Assembly (NCBI RefSeq): GCF_011751765.2
Contig: NZ_CP061169.1
Span: 2,170,001 to 2,234,000, forward strand
DNA length: 64,000 nucleotides
Origin: Paramicrobacterium chengjingii
Lineage (GTDB): Bacteria > Actinomycetota > Actinomycetes > Actinomycetales > Microbacteriaceae
Direction: 5' to 3'
A program made the position numbers and the translations under genes. The notes beneath the pieces were generated by a model. That model was not told the origin of the DNA, did not search any database, and worked only from the letters and a program-made list of their open reading frames with translations. This document shows positions 55,878 through 63,988 of the stretch, in pieces (the first letter of the stretch is position 1; each line of letters starts with the position of its first letter).

Positions 55878-57437
55878 GTGACGTTGAAATCGAAGCTGTT
55901 TTGGTCTGCCCTCTCCGGAATCGCAAGCGCCGCCGCCGGACTCGCAATCGCTGAAGTCATAGCACTGGTGATTGCTCCCCCGAGCAGTCCACTCGTCGCC
56001 GTCGGATCGTTGGTCATCGACCTCGCGCCCACATGGGCAAAAGACTTCGCCATCGCGGTCTTCGGAACGAACGACAAGCTCTTTCTTCTCACACTTATCG
56101 CCGTGCTCCTTGCGGCACTCGCTGCGGCAGCGGGCGTGCTCGAGCTCATCAAGGCGCCGTGGGGCCTCGTCGTTTTCGGTGTCATCGGCGGAATTGCCAC
56201 AATCGCAGTGACGACTCGTGAGCAGTCGACGGCCTCGTGGGCAATTCCGTCCGTTGTCGGAATGATGGGCGCTGCGCTCATGCTCTACCGCATCGTTAGG
56301 AAGCTCAGCGTGTGGACCGCCAATGCGCAGACCGCAAAAGGCAAGGTCGAGCAGCGTGCGATCGGGGTGTCTCGACGCGACTTCTTCATCTATATCGCGA
56401 GTACCGCTGTTGGCGCTGCCGTCATCGGTGTCGGCGCGCGAGCTGTGAATGCCACGGCCATGGCGGCAACAGCCGTTCGCAAAGCCATCAAGCTCCCCGC
56501 CCCTGCAGTCGCTGCGCCGCCGATTCCGGAGGGTGCTGCACTCGATGTCGAGGGCATCACCCCGCTGATCACCCCGAATGCGGATTTTTACCGCATTGAC
56601 ACCGCGCTGCAAGTTCCCAGCGTCGACGCCAATGACTGGAGTCTGCGCGTGACGGGCATGGTCGAGAACCCCATTACGATCACCTTCGATGAGCTGCTCG
56701 ATCTGCCGCTCACCGAGAAGAATCTCACCCTCATGTGCGTCTCGAACGAGATCGGCGGCAATCTCACGGGCAATGCCACCTGGCTCGGCTACCCGATTCA
56801 CGAAATCCTGAAGCGCGCGAAGCCTCAGGCTGGCGCAGATATGGTGCTCTCACACAGCATCGACGGTTTCACCGCGGGCACACCACTTGAGATTCTGCAG
56901 GAGGAGGATCGCGACTGCTTCCTTGCAGTGGGTATGAATGGCGAACCGCTGCCACCGGAGCACGGCTTTCCGGTTCGCATGGTCGTCCCTGGACTCTACG
57001 GGTATGTCTCGGCAACCAAGTGGGTGGTGGAGCTTGAGCTGACGACATACGACCGTTCTCGCGCGTATTGGACAGATCGCGGCTGGTCAGCGAAGGGGCC
57101 TGTCAAGACCTGTTCGCGCATCGATGTGCCAACGGGGCTTCAGACCCTCGACAAGGGAAAGGTTCCGATCGCGGGCATTGCGTGGGCTCAACACACGGGA
57201 ATCGATGGTGTCGAGGTGCGTGTTGACGACGGAGAATGGATGCCGGCTCGCCTCGCCAATCCGATCTCCGACGACACCTGGGTGCAGTGGGTCTTCGACT
57301 GGGATGCCCCCTCGGGCACCCACGTCATCGAAGCTCGTGCCACGGACAAGAGCGGAACAATCCAGAGCGGTGAGTTCGCGCCGGTCGCACCGAACGGTGC
57401 GGAAGGGTGGCACGCCATCCGGCTCGAGGTCGCCTAG
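55878..57437 (+). CDS. Membrane-anchored molybdopterin-dependent oxidoreductase (sulfite-oxidase fold)
   Basis: A 519-residue protein. Four N-terminal transmembrane helices (about 8-32, 68-90, 95-112, 121-141) are followed by a cytoplasmic loop with the twin-arginine sequence SRRDFF (RR at 166-167), a fifth helix (about 170-188) and an extracellular sulfite-oxidase-type domain. The Mo ligand is probably the Cys in LMCVSNEIGGNLTGNATWLGYP, and EHGFPVRMVVPGLYGY is the second family motif. A C-terminal Mo-co dimerisation-like domain (about 410-515) completes it. Such five-helix molybdoenzymes in Streptomyces insert the last helix through Tat. It starts at GTG 55878. The substrate is unknown. Confidence 0.85.
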   Translation: MTLKSKLFWSALSGIASAAAGLAIAEVIALVIAPPSSPLVAVGSLVIDLAPTWAKDFAIAVFGTNDKLFLLTLIAVLLAALAAAAGVLELIKAPWGLVVFGVIGGIATIAVTTREQSTASWAIPSVVGMMGAALMLYRIVRKLSVWTANAQTAKGKVEQRAIGVSRRDFFIYIASTAVGAAVIGVGARAVNATAMAATAVRKAIKLPAPAVAAPPIPEGAALDVEGITPLITPNADFYRIDTALQVPSVDANDWSLRVTGMVENPITITFDELLDLPLTEKNLTLMCVSNEIGGNLTGNATWLGYPIHEILKRAKPQAGADMVLSHSIDGFTAGTPLEILQEEDRDCFLAVGMNGEPLPPEHGFPVRMVVPGLYGYVSATKWVVELELTTYDRSRAYWTDRGWSAKGPVKTCSRIDVPTGLQTLDKGKVPIAGIAWAQHTGIDGVEVRVDDGEWMPARLANPISDDTWVQWVFDWDAPSGTHVIEARATDKSGTIQSGEFAPVAPNGAEGWHAIRLEVA

Positions 57438-57454
57438 GAGTACTTTCTCCCACG

Positions 57455-57850
57455 TCAGAGGCTGAGCGCGTCCAGCTCCGGCTGACCGGTCAGGATGCAG
57501 AACTCGTTGCCCTCTGGATCGGCAAGAACAACCCACCCTGTCCCATCCGGGCGAATGAAATCGGCAATATGAGTGGCGCCAAGGGCCCGTACTCGATTCA
57601 CTTCGGTTTCACGACTGACGTCGGTTGGCCTCATGTCAAAATGGAGACGGTTCTTCACGGTCTTCGCTTCAGGCACTTCGATGAACAGCACCGTGCTCGT
57701 GCCGTCGGACGAGGAGATCATGCACTCCTCGTGACCCGGCAGGTTCGGGTCCTCGGAGTCTTCGCTGTAGCCGAGAACCTCACTCCACCAGCGCGACTGT
57801 TCATAAGCATTGCGTGAATCAACAGAGGTGTGCGAAATTCTGAGTGTCAT
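57455..57850 (-). CDS. VOC-family (glyoxalase/dioxygenase-like) protein
   Basis: A 131-residue protein with two beta-alpha-beta-beta-beta repeats. Family features are MTLRISHTSVDSRNAYEQSRWWSEVLGY at the start, then LHFDMRPTDVSRETEVNRVRALGAT and WVVLADPEGNEFCIL, the last carrying the Glu of the metal site. Many such actinobacterial proteins act in antibiotic or aldehyde resistance, but this one has no clear assignment. The start at 57850 gives the normal length. It lies 17 bases from the convergent molybdoenzyme gene. Confidence 0.85.
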   Translation of the reverse strand: MTLRISHTSVDSRNAYEQSRWWSEVLGYSEDSEDPNLPGHEECMISSSDGTSTVLFIEVPEAKTVKNRLHFDMRPTDVSRETEVNRVRALGATHIADFIRPDGTGWVVLADPEGNEFCILTGQPELDALSL

Positions 57851-57940
57851 ATCTCGACACCCTGCCACACGTTCCGATCGAAGACGAGGACTTAAGGCAC
57901 CAACCAAGAACTCACTTTCTACCGCTGCATGCTCAGCACA

Positions 57941-58375
57941 TCAGGTGTTCTGAACGTCCTGCTCGGGACGCTGGCGCCCCTCGTCGCTCACCGGATCTGC
58001 GCCGGCCCCACCGAGATCGGTGTGGCCAAAGGCATCCGGCATCTTCAGACCAAAGCCGAGTGTGCGGTCAACACCAACATGGAAAGCCCAGGCGCAGGCG
58101 AGGACTCCCGAAATCGTTGTAGCGACCGGAAACGAGTGCTGCGTTACGAGCGCAATCAGCGCTAGAACGAGAGGCCATGCGTAGTTGTGGATGAGGTTGT
58201 ACGAGACCGCCCCCGCTGCGGTTGACCGCACGTATCCCAGCATCGAGAGATCGAACACGACAAATGCGGCGAGGATGACCCACCACCAGGCCGGATACAG
58301 CACCACGACCGCAACGACGGCGAGCAGAGCCACGGCTCCAGCCTCGATCCGTTGAATAATGTGGATCTGTCTCAT
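57941..58375 (-). CDS. DUF4260-family membrane protein
   Basis: A 144-residue integral membrane protein with about four helices (VALLAVVAVVVLYPAWWWVILAAFVVFDLSMLGYV, then NYAWPLVLALIALV and VATTISGVLACAWAFHVGVDRTLGFGLK). The last segment, HVGVDRTLGFGLK, is the DUF4260 signature. The C-terminus is acidic and polar. GGTGGAGG lies four bases before the ATG. It is upstream of the VOC gene on the same strand, 90 bases apart. The function is unknown. Confidence 0.85.
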   Translation of the reverse strand: MRQIHIIQRIEAGAVALLAVVAVVVLYPAWWWVILAAFVVFDLSMLGYVRSTAAGAVSYNLIHNYAWPLVLALIALVTQHSFPVATTISGVLACAWAFHVGVDRTLGFGLKMPDAFGHTDLGGAGADPVSDEGRQRPEQDVQNT

Positions 58376-58394
58376 GGCGCCTCCACCGCTCAGT

Positions 58395-58409
58395 GCGACA
58401 TCGTGTCGC
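58395..58409 (-). promoter_or_regulatory. Dyad operator upstream of the DUF4260 gene
   Basis: GCGACA-TCG-TGTCGC is a perfect inverted repeat 19 bases upstream of the ATG, just downstream of a promoter-like TTGTCT-N17-CATAAA read on the minus strand. A repressor binding here would block transcription start. Confidence 0.45.
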
Positions 58410-58580
58410 GTTTATGAGAATGGCTGATTCTCCAGACAAGCCTCCCGACCGAGAGTACGCCTGTATCGCATCATCCCGCCCATGAGTTTTGGTCGCGAGA
58501 GCGCGCGGCCCCGGAATACGAGTACAGAGATGAGAACTTAACGTACGTGACCATCGCATAGGGCGAAAGTTGGGCTGCTA

Positions 58581-59468
58581 TCACTTCAGCGACGTCGCTC
58601 CGAGCTCCAGCTCAGACGCAAGGGCGGCAGCAGCCGCTGACAGCCGCCGGTTCGCTGAGCATGCCAGATGCGCGGTCCAGATGATTGCAGGCTCGACGTC
58701 GAGGGCGACGAGCCGCTGGTCCGTTTGGACTCCTGATTCCGGGACAAACGTCACGCCGAGCCCTTCACGTGCCAGAGCCTGCCCCAGCGCGAAGTCGATA
58801 GTCTCGGTCTGGACGGCGCGACGCAGTCCGGCGCTCGCAAAGGCTTCGTCGACCAAAGTGCGGTTGCCCCAGCCCACCGGCGAGTCGATAAAGGTCTCGT
58901 CTGCGATCTGGTCGAGCCGAACCGTCTCGAGTTCTGCCAGCGGATGAGACACTGCGCACACAAAGCGGAGCGGCTCGCTGTCCAGATACGTCATGCGCAT
59001 CCCGGGAATCGTCGCGGTCGCGGTGGCGACAATCGCGAGGTCGAGGTCGCCTCGGCGCAACGCATCGAGATGGCCGCGCGACCCTTCCGTCGACGTATTC
59101 GCACGCACGACGACGGACGGGTATTTGTGCTGAAACGATGCGAGACGAGTCGCCATGTCGAACGCCCCGAAGCGATACATCATGCCAAGGTTGACTGTTC
59201 CTGTGACCTGACCGCGGGTTGCGGCGACCGCCGCCGTGGCTGCTTCGATCGCGGCAAGCACATCGCGCGCACGGGGCAGGAGAGCCGCGCCTTCGGGAGT
59301 CACGGAGATTTTGCGACCACGGTTGAACAGTCGGCAGCCTAACTCATGTTCGAGCTGCTGCACGGCGGTGGACACGGCCGACTGCACAGTGCGCACCCGA
59401 CGGGCGCCCGCCGTAAAGCTGCCCATCTCGGCCACGGCGACGAAGTACTCAAGTTGGCGCGGTTGCAT
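58581..59468 (-). CDS. LysR-family transcriptional regulator
   Basis: A 295-residue regulator: the winged HTH is QLEYFVAVAEMGSFTAGARRVRTVQSAVSTAVQQLEHELG (split as residues 5-44), and the C-terminal co-inducer domain has GTVNLGMMYRFGAF and LRFVCAVSHPLAELETV. The start MQPRQLEYFVAVAEM at 59468 is the standard family start. It diverges from a YcaC-like isochorismatase-family gene, and T-N11-A type dyads in the 170-base gap (59489-59505, 59538-59550) are likely binding sites. Confidence 0.93.
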   Translation of the reverse strand: MQPRQLEYFVAVAEMGSFTAGARRVRTVQSAVSTAVQQLEHELGCRLFNRGRKISVTPEGAALLPRARDVLAAIEAATAAVAATRGQVTGTVNLGMMYRFGAFDMATRLASFQHKYPSVVVRANTSTEGSRGHLDALRRGDLDLAIVATATATIPGMRMTYLDSEPLRFVCAVSHPLAELETVRLDQIADETFIDSPVGWGNRTLVDEAFASAGLRRAVQTETIDFALGQALAREGLGVTFVPESGVQTDQRLVALDVEPAIIWTAHLACSANRRLSAAAAALASELELGATSLK

Positions 59469-59488
59469 CCCACTATCCTGGCACCACC

Positions 59489-59550
59489 TATCGCGAATCA
59501 CGATACGGCTAATCGAAACAATTCGTTGGACATGATGTATCGCGAGTCGC
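59489..59550. promoter_or_regulatory. Candidate LysR binding sites
   Basis: Site 1 is TATCG-N7-CGATA (59489-59505). A related sequence TATCGCGAGTCGC begins at 59538, sharing TATCGCGA with site 1 at a 49-base offset. A recognition site near the regulator plus an activation site near the target is the usual LysR arrangement. Confidence 0.55.
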
Positions 59551-59638
59551 AGGATCGAGTTGTGGTCAGCTCACACAGCTTTCCGCCACGATATGCAGTC
59601 CGGTGCCCTGTGGCACCTGTACCCCAAAAGGAAGCACT

Positions 59639-60271
59639 ATGGCATACACACCGTTGACAGCCGACAACAGCGCGATGGTCCTGATCGACCACGAAGTCGG
59701 TTTCTCAAACCTGATCGGATCCCACACGATCGACGACAATCTCAATGGCGCTCTCGCCCTGGCCAAGACCGCGAAGCTCTTTGAGCTGCCCATGGTCGTG
59801 ACGAGCGGGCCCGAGGAAGCGGCTGCGGGCCCGCTGTACCCGGAGCTCCAGGAAGTGCTCGGAGACCATCCTGTCGTCTACCGGGACCCGGTCTTCGACG
59901 CATTCGACAACGCGGAGTTCACCGCGGCTGTCGAGGCAACGGGGCGCAAAAAGCTGGTCATGGCTGGCATCCAGACGGATGTTTGCCTCGCACTCACGGC
60001 CTTGACCGCACTCAACAAGGGTTACGAGGTGTACGCGGTCGTCGATGCTTCCGCAGCCACCACAAAGGAGACCCACGACTACGCAATGCAGCGGATGATC
60101 CAGGCCGGTGCCATTCCCGTCAATTGGCTTGCTGTCGGTGCCGAACTGCTTCGCGGTTGGGTGGACCAGCCGCTCGCACCGGCGTTCGGCGAGATCGTCT
60201 ACCAGCACCTCCCTTCTTGGAAGCACCTGGGTACGCATGCGGCATCCATTCGGAAGCTCGCGACGCAATAA
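59639..60271 (+). CDS. YcaC-like isochorismatase-family hydrolase
   Basis: A 210-residue cysteine hydrolase. The catalytic Asp is D18 (LIDHEVGF), the nucleophile is C116 (AGIQTDVCLALTAL), and DAFDNAEFTAAVEATGRKKLVMAG strongly resembles the corresponding part of E. coli YcaC; R82 sits near the position of the usual catalytic lysine, so the triad is not fully clear. AAGGAAG lies five bases before ATG 59639. Divergent LysR control is likely. A hairpin follows. Confidence 0.87.
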   Translation: MAYTPLTADNSAMVLIDHEVGFSNLIGSHTIDDNLNGALALAKTAKLFELPMVVTSGPEEAAAGPLYPELQEVLGDHPVVYRDPVFDAFDNAEFTAAVEATGRKKLVMAGIQTDVCLALTALTALNKGYEVYAVVDASAATTKETHDYAMQRMIQAGAIPVNWLAVGAELLRGWVDQPLAPAFGEIVYQHLPSWKHLGTHAASIRKLATQ

Positions 60272-60285
60272 GACCTTCTGCTATG

Positions 60286-60321
60286 ACGAGGCGGCCGACG
60301 GAACCTCGCCGGCCGCCTCGT
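60286..60321 (+). terminator. Hairpin terminator of the YcaC-like gene
   Basis: Perfect 12-bp arms ACGAGGCGGCCG (60286-60297) and CGGCCGCCTCGT (60310-60321) around a 12-base loop, 14 bases past the stop codon. Confidence 0.85.
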
Positions 60322-60340
60322 TCTGCACGGCGGGTGAAGC

Positions 60341-60439
60341 ACCGGCGAGATCCTCGCAACCAACACCATCAACCCCACCAGAAGCTACTGGCGCAACAAC
60401 GAAAAAGAGTCCGACCGAGGGCCAGGCTCCTCCTCATAA
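60341..60439 (+). pseudogene. C-terminal remnant of an IS481-type transposase
   Basis: A 32-codon in-frame remnant reads from TGEILATNTINPTRS to a TAA at 60437. The SYWRNNEKE segment and the position of the stop just before the IS end match the C-terminus of IS481-family transposases as I remember them. An in-frame TGA lies directly upstream (60335-60337), and the rest of the gene is missing. Nothing in it suggests expression. Confidence 0.65.
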
Positions 60440-60487
60440 GTGTCAACTATGTCGCGACTCAGACGTCATCTATGTCCCGACTCAAGA
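60440..60487 (+). mobile_element. Terminal repeats of a decayed IS481-type element
   Basis: Two 21-base units, 60441-60461 and 60464-60484, start 23 bases apart and match at 18 of 21 positions around the core CTATGTC(G/C)CGACTCA. Terminal GTGTC at 60440 and GACAC at 60486-60490 are inverted. This is the pattern of IS481 ends. The element lies between the transposase remnant and the 3' end of a tRNA-Ala gene; the opposite end of the IS is not in the window. Confidence 0.6.
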
Positions 60488-60492
60488 CACGG

Positions 60493-60565
60493 TGGACCTA
60501 GGGGGATTCGAACCCCCGACCTCCTCATTGCGAACGAGGCGCGCTACCAACTGCGCCATAGGCCC
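60493..60565 (-). tRNA. tRNA-Ala (anticodon CGC)
   Basis: A 73-base tRNA: acceptor arms GGGCCTA/TAGGTCC, anticodon loop TTCGCAA giving anticodon CGC (reads GCG, alanine), T arm GGGGG-TTCGAAT-CCCCC and discriminator A. No CCA is encoded; CCG follows. The 3' end faces the IS remnant 5 bases away. Confidence 0.95.
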
Positions 60566-60625
60566 GTGGACGACTACGAGATTATCACGTCACGGCGCCC
60601 ACAACTGACACGAGGATGCGGCGGA

Positions 60626-61651
60626 CTAGCCCGCGGCCATTCGGCGACGCAGTAAGTCGGCGGCGAGAATCTCGCCCTCGTCAACGACACCCATTGACGC
60701 ATACGGAGATACTTCGGCTGGCTGCTCCTGCGCGGCACGCTGTTCATCCCTGGCTGCGCGATGTTCGTTGATCGAAGCCGCCTGCGGCTGCCGCTCGGAT
60801 GCCTTCTGCGCCATCGCCTCGGCAATCGCTGCCTCCCGGAGTCGTGCGCGCGACGCCTCTGCAGCGAGTGTGGCTGCTGCAACCGAACCCTGCGAGAGAT
60901 GAAGCGGCTTCGGCAACGAGGTCGGCGTCCACGTGCGTTCGCTCGTCGCCTTTTCTTCGTCTGACAAATCTGCATCGAAGATCTCGCGTTCGGCCGGACG
61001 CGCCATCTGCGGCACAGTCGCCGTCTGCGTCACACGTGAGCCAACGGTCGCCATACGGCTGAGCAGTGCGACCGAGACGATGACTCCCCCAACAGCAATT
61101 CCTGGCAGCATCCACGCACCCGTCGACACGGCCGTGATACCGGTTAGGGTGGCGGTGATGGCGCTGGCCACTAAGAAAAGCGTTGTAGCAAGACGTGTAC
61201 GCCTTCGAGAACGCATGAGCCTGGTCTTCGCGCGTGCACGAGCCTGCTCGGCTGCCGCACGCTCTGTCGCCTCAGCGGCCTGAGCACGAGCTCGTGCGGC
61301 TGCTGCTCGAGCATCTGCCTTTGCACGGAGCGCCGTTGCCTGCGACTCGACACGGGCTGTCTCGATTGCCGCGCGACTTTCTGCCTTGCGTGCCGCGGCT
61401 CGTTCGGCCTCGATGCGCTTGAGTCGTTTCTGCTGCGCGGCAACTTCCCGAGCGGTCGCTTCGAAACGAACTTCGTCTGGCATCTCAGAGGTTTCGGCGA
61501 GAATGCGAAGGGTCTGCTGCAGCCTGACCGAATTGCGCTCAGCAGACATGTACTCGTGTCGACGCACCCACGTGGGAATGAGGTAGACGAGCCAGAGCAC
61601 AGCCGCAATCGCGAAGACAATCCCTCCGCTGAGAACTCCACCGCCAGCCAT
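60626..61651 (-). CDS. SepX/GlpR-family divisome membrane protein
   Basis: A 341-residue protein of the actinobacterial family called SepX in Streptomyces and GlpR in Corynebacterium, which sits at the division site and, in corynebacteria, serves as receptor for the gephyrin-like protein Glp. One N-terminal helix (about 6-27), an Arg/Ala-rich coiled coil (about 60-145), two further helices (about 155-200) and a long cytosolic tail are visible. It occupies the Rv0996 position beside a GNAT gene and galU. The MoeA/Glp gene normally in this cluster is absent from the window. Confidence 0.7.
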   Translation of the reverse strand: MAGGGVLSGGIVFAIAAVLWLVYLIPTWVRRHEYMSAERNSVRLQQTLRILAETSEMPDEVRFEATAREVAAQQKRLKRIEAERAAARKAESRAAIETARVESQATALRAKADARAAAARARAQAAEATERAAAEQARARAKTRLMRSRRRTRLATTLFLVASAITATLTGITAVSTGAWMLPGIAVGGVIVSVALLSRMATVGSRVTQTATVPQMARPAEREIFDADLSDEEKATSERTWTPTSLPKPLHLSQGSVAAATLAAEASRARLREAAIAEAMAQKASERQPQAASINEHRAARDEQRAAQEQPAEVSPYASMGVVDEGEILAADLLRRRMAAG

Positions 61652-61719
61652 GCCACCCAGGCTACGTGGCAGATCAGAGCTAGGCCGTCATTGGCTCGGT
61701 GTGTCCCGTCAGCTTCGCG

Positions 61720-62382
61720 TCAGCGATTCGGATACGTGCGCATCGGCATCCCCGCAGCTCGTCGGTCGGCATCGGGAATCGCGCACGCATCCGGCGCGAC
61801 CCGGTGAGAGAGCCAGCGGGAGAGGATCGGCTCATTCAGTTCCTCTCGCACGAGCGCGAAACAGAAATGGTCGGCCCAGTCTCCGTTGATATGGATATAC
61901 CGGCGCCGCAGCCCTTCGTACCGAAACCCAAGCTTCTCGACAACGCGAAGGCTCGCGCCATTCGACGGACGAATGCAGATCTCCATGCGATGCAGACCAA
62001 GCCTTTCGAAGCAATAGTCTGTGATGAGTGCTACGCCGGTCGGCGTCACATCGCGCCCAGCAAATCGCTCAGCCACCCAGTATCCGAGCGTCGCCGACGA
62101 GACGGAGCCATATGTGATTCCCGAAACGTTGAGCTGGCCGGCAAATTCACCGTCGTACTGCATCACCAACGGCAGACCAGTGCCCTGTCTCGACTGGGCA
62201 AGAAGCGACCGGATGCTTCCACGCACGTCGAAGTGCCCGTTGCCGTAGGGATTCGATGCTTCCCACGCGCGCAACCAGCTTCGATTGCCGAGCAGCTCAC
62301 GCTCGAGCACCTTCGCATCGCGCACCTTGATCGGGCGCAACCCGATTCGCCCGTGCTCAAGCGTCGGAAGCGGAGCCACCAT
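61720..62382 (-). CDS. RimJ-type GNAT acetyltransferase
   Basis: A 220-residue acetyltransferase. The RimJ/RimL-type segments are IGLRPIKVRDAKVLERELLGNRSWLRAWE, then SATLGYWVAERFAGRDVTPTGVALITDYCFERLGLHRME, the acetyl-CoA binding region in the middle, and SLRVVEKLGFRYEGLRRRYIHINGDWADH. N-terminal protein acetylation or small-molecule acetylation is the family role; the substrate is unknown. It lies between the SepX/GlpR gene and galU on the same strand. Confidence 0.9.
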   Translation of the reverse strand: MVAPLPTLEHGRIGLRPIKVRDAKVLERELLGNRSWLRAWEASNPYGNGHFDVRGSIRSLLAQSRQGTGLPLVMQYDGEFAGQLNVSGITYGSVSSATLGYWVAERFAGRDVTPTGVALITDYCFERLGLHRMEICIRPSNGASLRVVEKLGFRYEGLRRRYIHINGDWADHFCFALVREELNEPILSRWLSHRVAPDACAIPDADRRAAGMPMRTYPNR

Positions 62383-62421
62383 CGGTCATTCTTTCTGCCG
62401 TCACCGGCACCAGAGCGAGCG

Positions 62422-63315
62422 TCAGTCGAGGTCGGACGCGAAGTCTTTGAGCCACGGCTTCAGCGCCGGACCAAGGTCATCGCGATCCATGGCCAGCTGC
62501 ACAATCGCCTTGATGTAGTCGAGGCGATCGCCGGTGTCGTAGCGGCGCCCGCGGAAAATCACTCCGTACACCCCTCCCGCAACGTCATCGTCAGCGGCCA
62601 TCTCCTGAAGTGCGTCAGTAAGCTGAATCTCGCCCCCCTTGCCTGGCTCGGTGTGCTCGAGAATGTCAAACACCTCGGGCTTCAGCACATAGCGACCAAT
62701 GATGGCAAGGTTTGACGGCGCGTCTTCTTTCGCCGGTTTCTCGACTAGACCCGTCACCTTCACAACATCCGGATCGTCCGTCTTCTCAACCTGCGCTGCA
62801 CCGTACAGATGAATCTGGTCTGGGTCGACCTCCATGAGCGCGATGATCGTGGCATCGCGCTTCTCCTGCTCAGCGATCATCGTGCTCAGCAAGGGGTCTC
62901 GCGCGTCGATGAGGTCGTCACCGAGCAGAACAGCGAATGGCTCGTTGTTGACGTGTGCGCGAGCGCGCGCGACAGCATGACCGAGCCCCTTCGGGTCTCC
63001 CTGACGCAGGTAGTAGATATCGGCGAGTTCCTGCGATTTCACGACACGCTCGAGCTTCTGGGTGTCGCCCTTCTTCTGAAGGTTGAGCTCCAGCTCGGTC
63101 ACGCGGTCGAAGTGATTGCTGATCGCGTTCTTGTTGCGGCCGATGATCATCAGAACGTCGGTGAGATCTGCACTCACGGACTCTTCGACGACGTACTGGA
63201 TCGCAGGCTTATCCACAACGGGGAGCATCTCTTTCGGAAGAGCCTTCGTTGCCGGCAGGAAACGAGTGCCCAGACCGGCTGCAGGAATCACGGCTTTTCG
63301 AACTCTTGCTGTCAT
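62422..63315 (-). CDS. galU: UTP-glucose-1-phosphate uridylyltransferase
   Basis: Makes UDP-glucose from UTP and glucose-1-phosphate for glycan synthesis; it complements galE in the same window. The 297-residue protein opens with VRKAVIPAAGLGTRFLPATKALPKEMLPV, the nucleotide-binding signature, and has LGDDLI and VEKPAKEDAPSN segments typical of GalU. TACTCT ends six bases before the ATG, suggesting a leaderless message. It diverges from the 5-FTHF cyclo-ligase gene. Confidence 0.97.
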   Translation of the reverse strand: MTARVRKAVIPAAGLGTRFLPATKALPKEMLPVVDKPAIQYVVEESVSADLTDVLMIIGRNKNAISNHFDRVTELELNLQKKGDTQKLERVVKSQELADIYYLRQGDPKGLGHAVARARAHVNNEPFAVLLGDDLIDARDPLLSTMIAEQEKRDATIIALMEVDPDQIHLYGAAQVEKTDDPDVVKVTGLVEKPAKEDAPSNLAIIGRYVLKPEVFDILEHTEPGKGGEIQLTDALQEMAADDDVAGGVYGVIFRGRRYDTGDRLDYIKAIVQLAMDRDDLGPALKPWLKDFASDLD

Positions 63316-63394
63316 GGATCTAGAGTAACCGCCCAGCGGGCCCTCCGGGCCTCGTTACCGAACGCAACACGTCCATCCACCTAGAATTGGGGCC

Positions 63395-63982
63395 ATGCCC
63401 AGCGCACCAGAGAACGAGAAGAGTGAGTTGCGTGCCCGGCTTCGCCACCGTCGCAAGCACCTGACGACAGCAGAGGCTCATGAGGCAGGTCAGGGTCTCC
63501 AGCAGAACTTGGGAGTGCTCGTAACACGACTCGGAGCACTGTCGGTGTCGTGCTATCTCTCCACACCGACAGAGCCAAGCACACGTCCGTTCATCGACTG
63601 GGCGCTGGCGAGCGGCATCCGCATTCTCTTTCCAATCAGCCGCGACGACGGCCTGCTCGATTGGGCGGCCGGAGGCCAGGGCGGCGAGACGACCGGCCTG
63701 TGGGGAATATCGGAGCCCGATGGAGAACGGCTCGGCCCTCTCGCGGTGAGCGAGGTCGACTTGATCATCGTTCCGGCCAGCGCCGTTGATGCTCAGGGAA
63801 CCCGGCTAGGATGGGGTCGCGGCTATTTCGACAAGACCCTCAGCTCGCTGGAGAAACGTCCACCGGTGTATGCAGTGGTCTTCGACAACGAGGTACTACC
63901 GGAGGTACCGAAGGAAGCTCATGATCAGCCGGTCAACGGCGTCGTGACTCCGTGCCGCATCCTGGACTTCTCGTGTGACTGA
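63395..63982 (+). CDS. 5-formyltetrahydrofolate cyclo-ligase
   Basis: Converts 5-formyl-THF to 5,10-methenyl-THF with ATP. The 195-residue protein has the N-terminal KSELRARLRHRRKHLT segment, the IDWALASGIRILFPI core and the ATP/folate motif RLGWGRGYFDKTLSSL. TAGAAT ends seven bases before the ATG. Its position beside galU is conserved (Rv0992c). An FmdB-like gene starts six bases after its stop. Confidence 0.93.
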   Translation: MPSAPENEKSELRARLRHRRKHLTTAEAHEAGQGLQQNLGVLVTRLGALSVSCYLSTPTEPSTRPFIDWALASGIRILFPISRDDGLLDWAAGGQGGETTGLWGISEPDGERLGPLAVSEVDLIIVPASAVDAQGTRLGWGRGYFDKTLSSLEKRPPVYAVVFDNEVLPEVPKEAHDQPVNGVVTPCRILDFSCD

Positions 63983-63988
63983 AAGACC

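Noticed and set aside
58410..58580. Remaining sequence upstream of the DUF4260 gene as a small RNA or hidden gene
   Set aside because: No frame with a start signal, no strong hairpin and no family resemblance were found on either strand.
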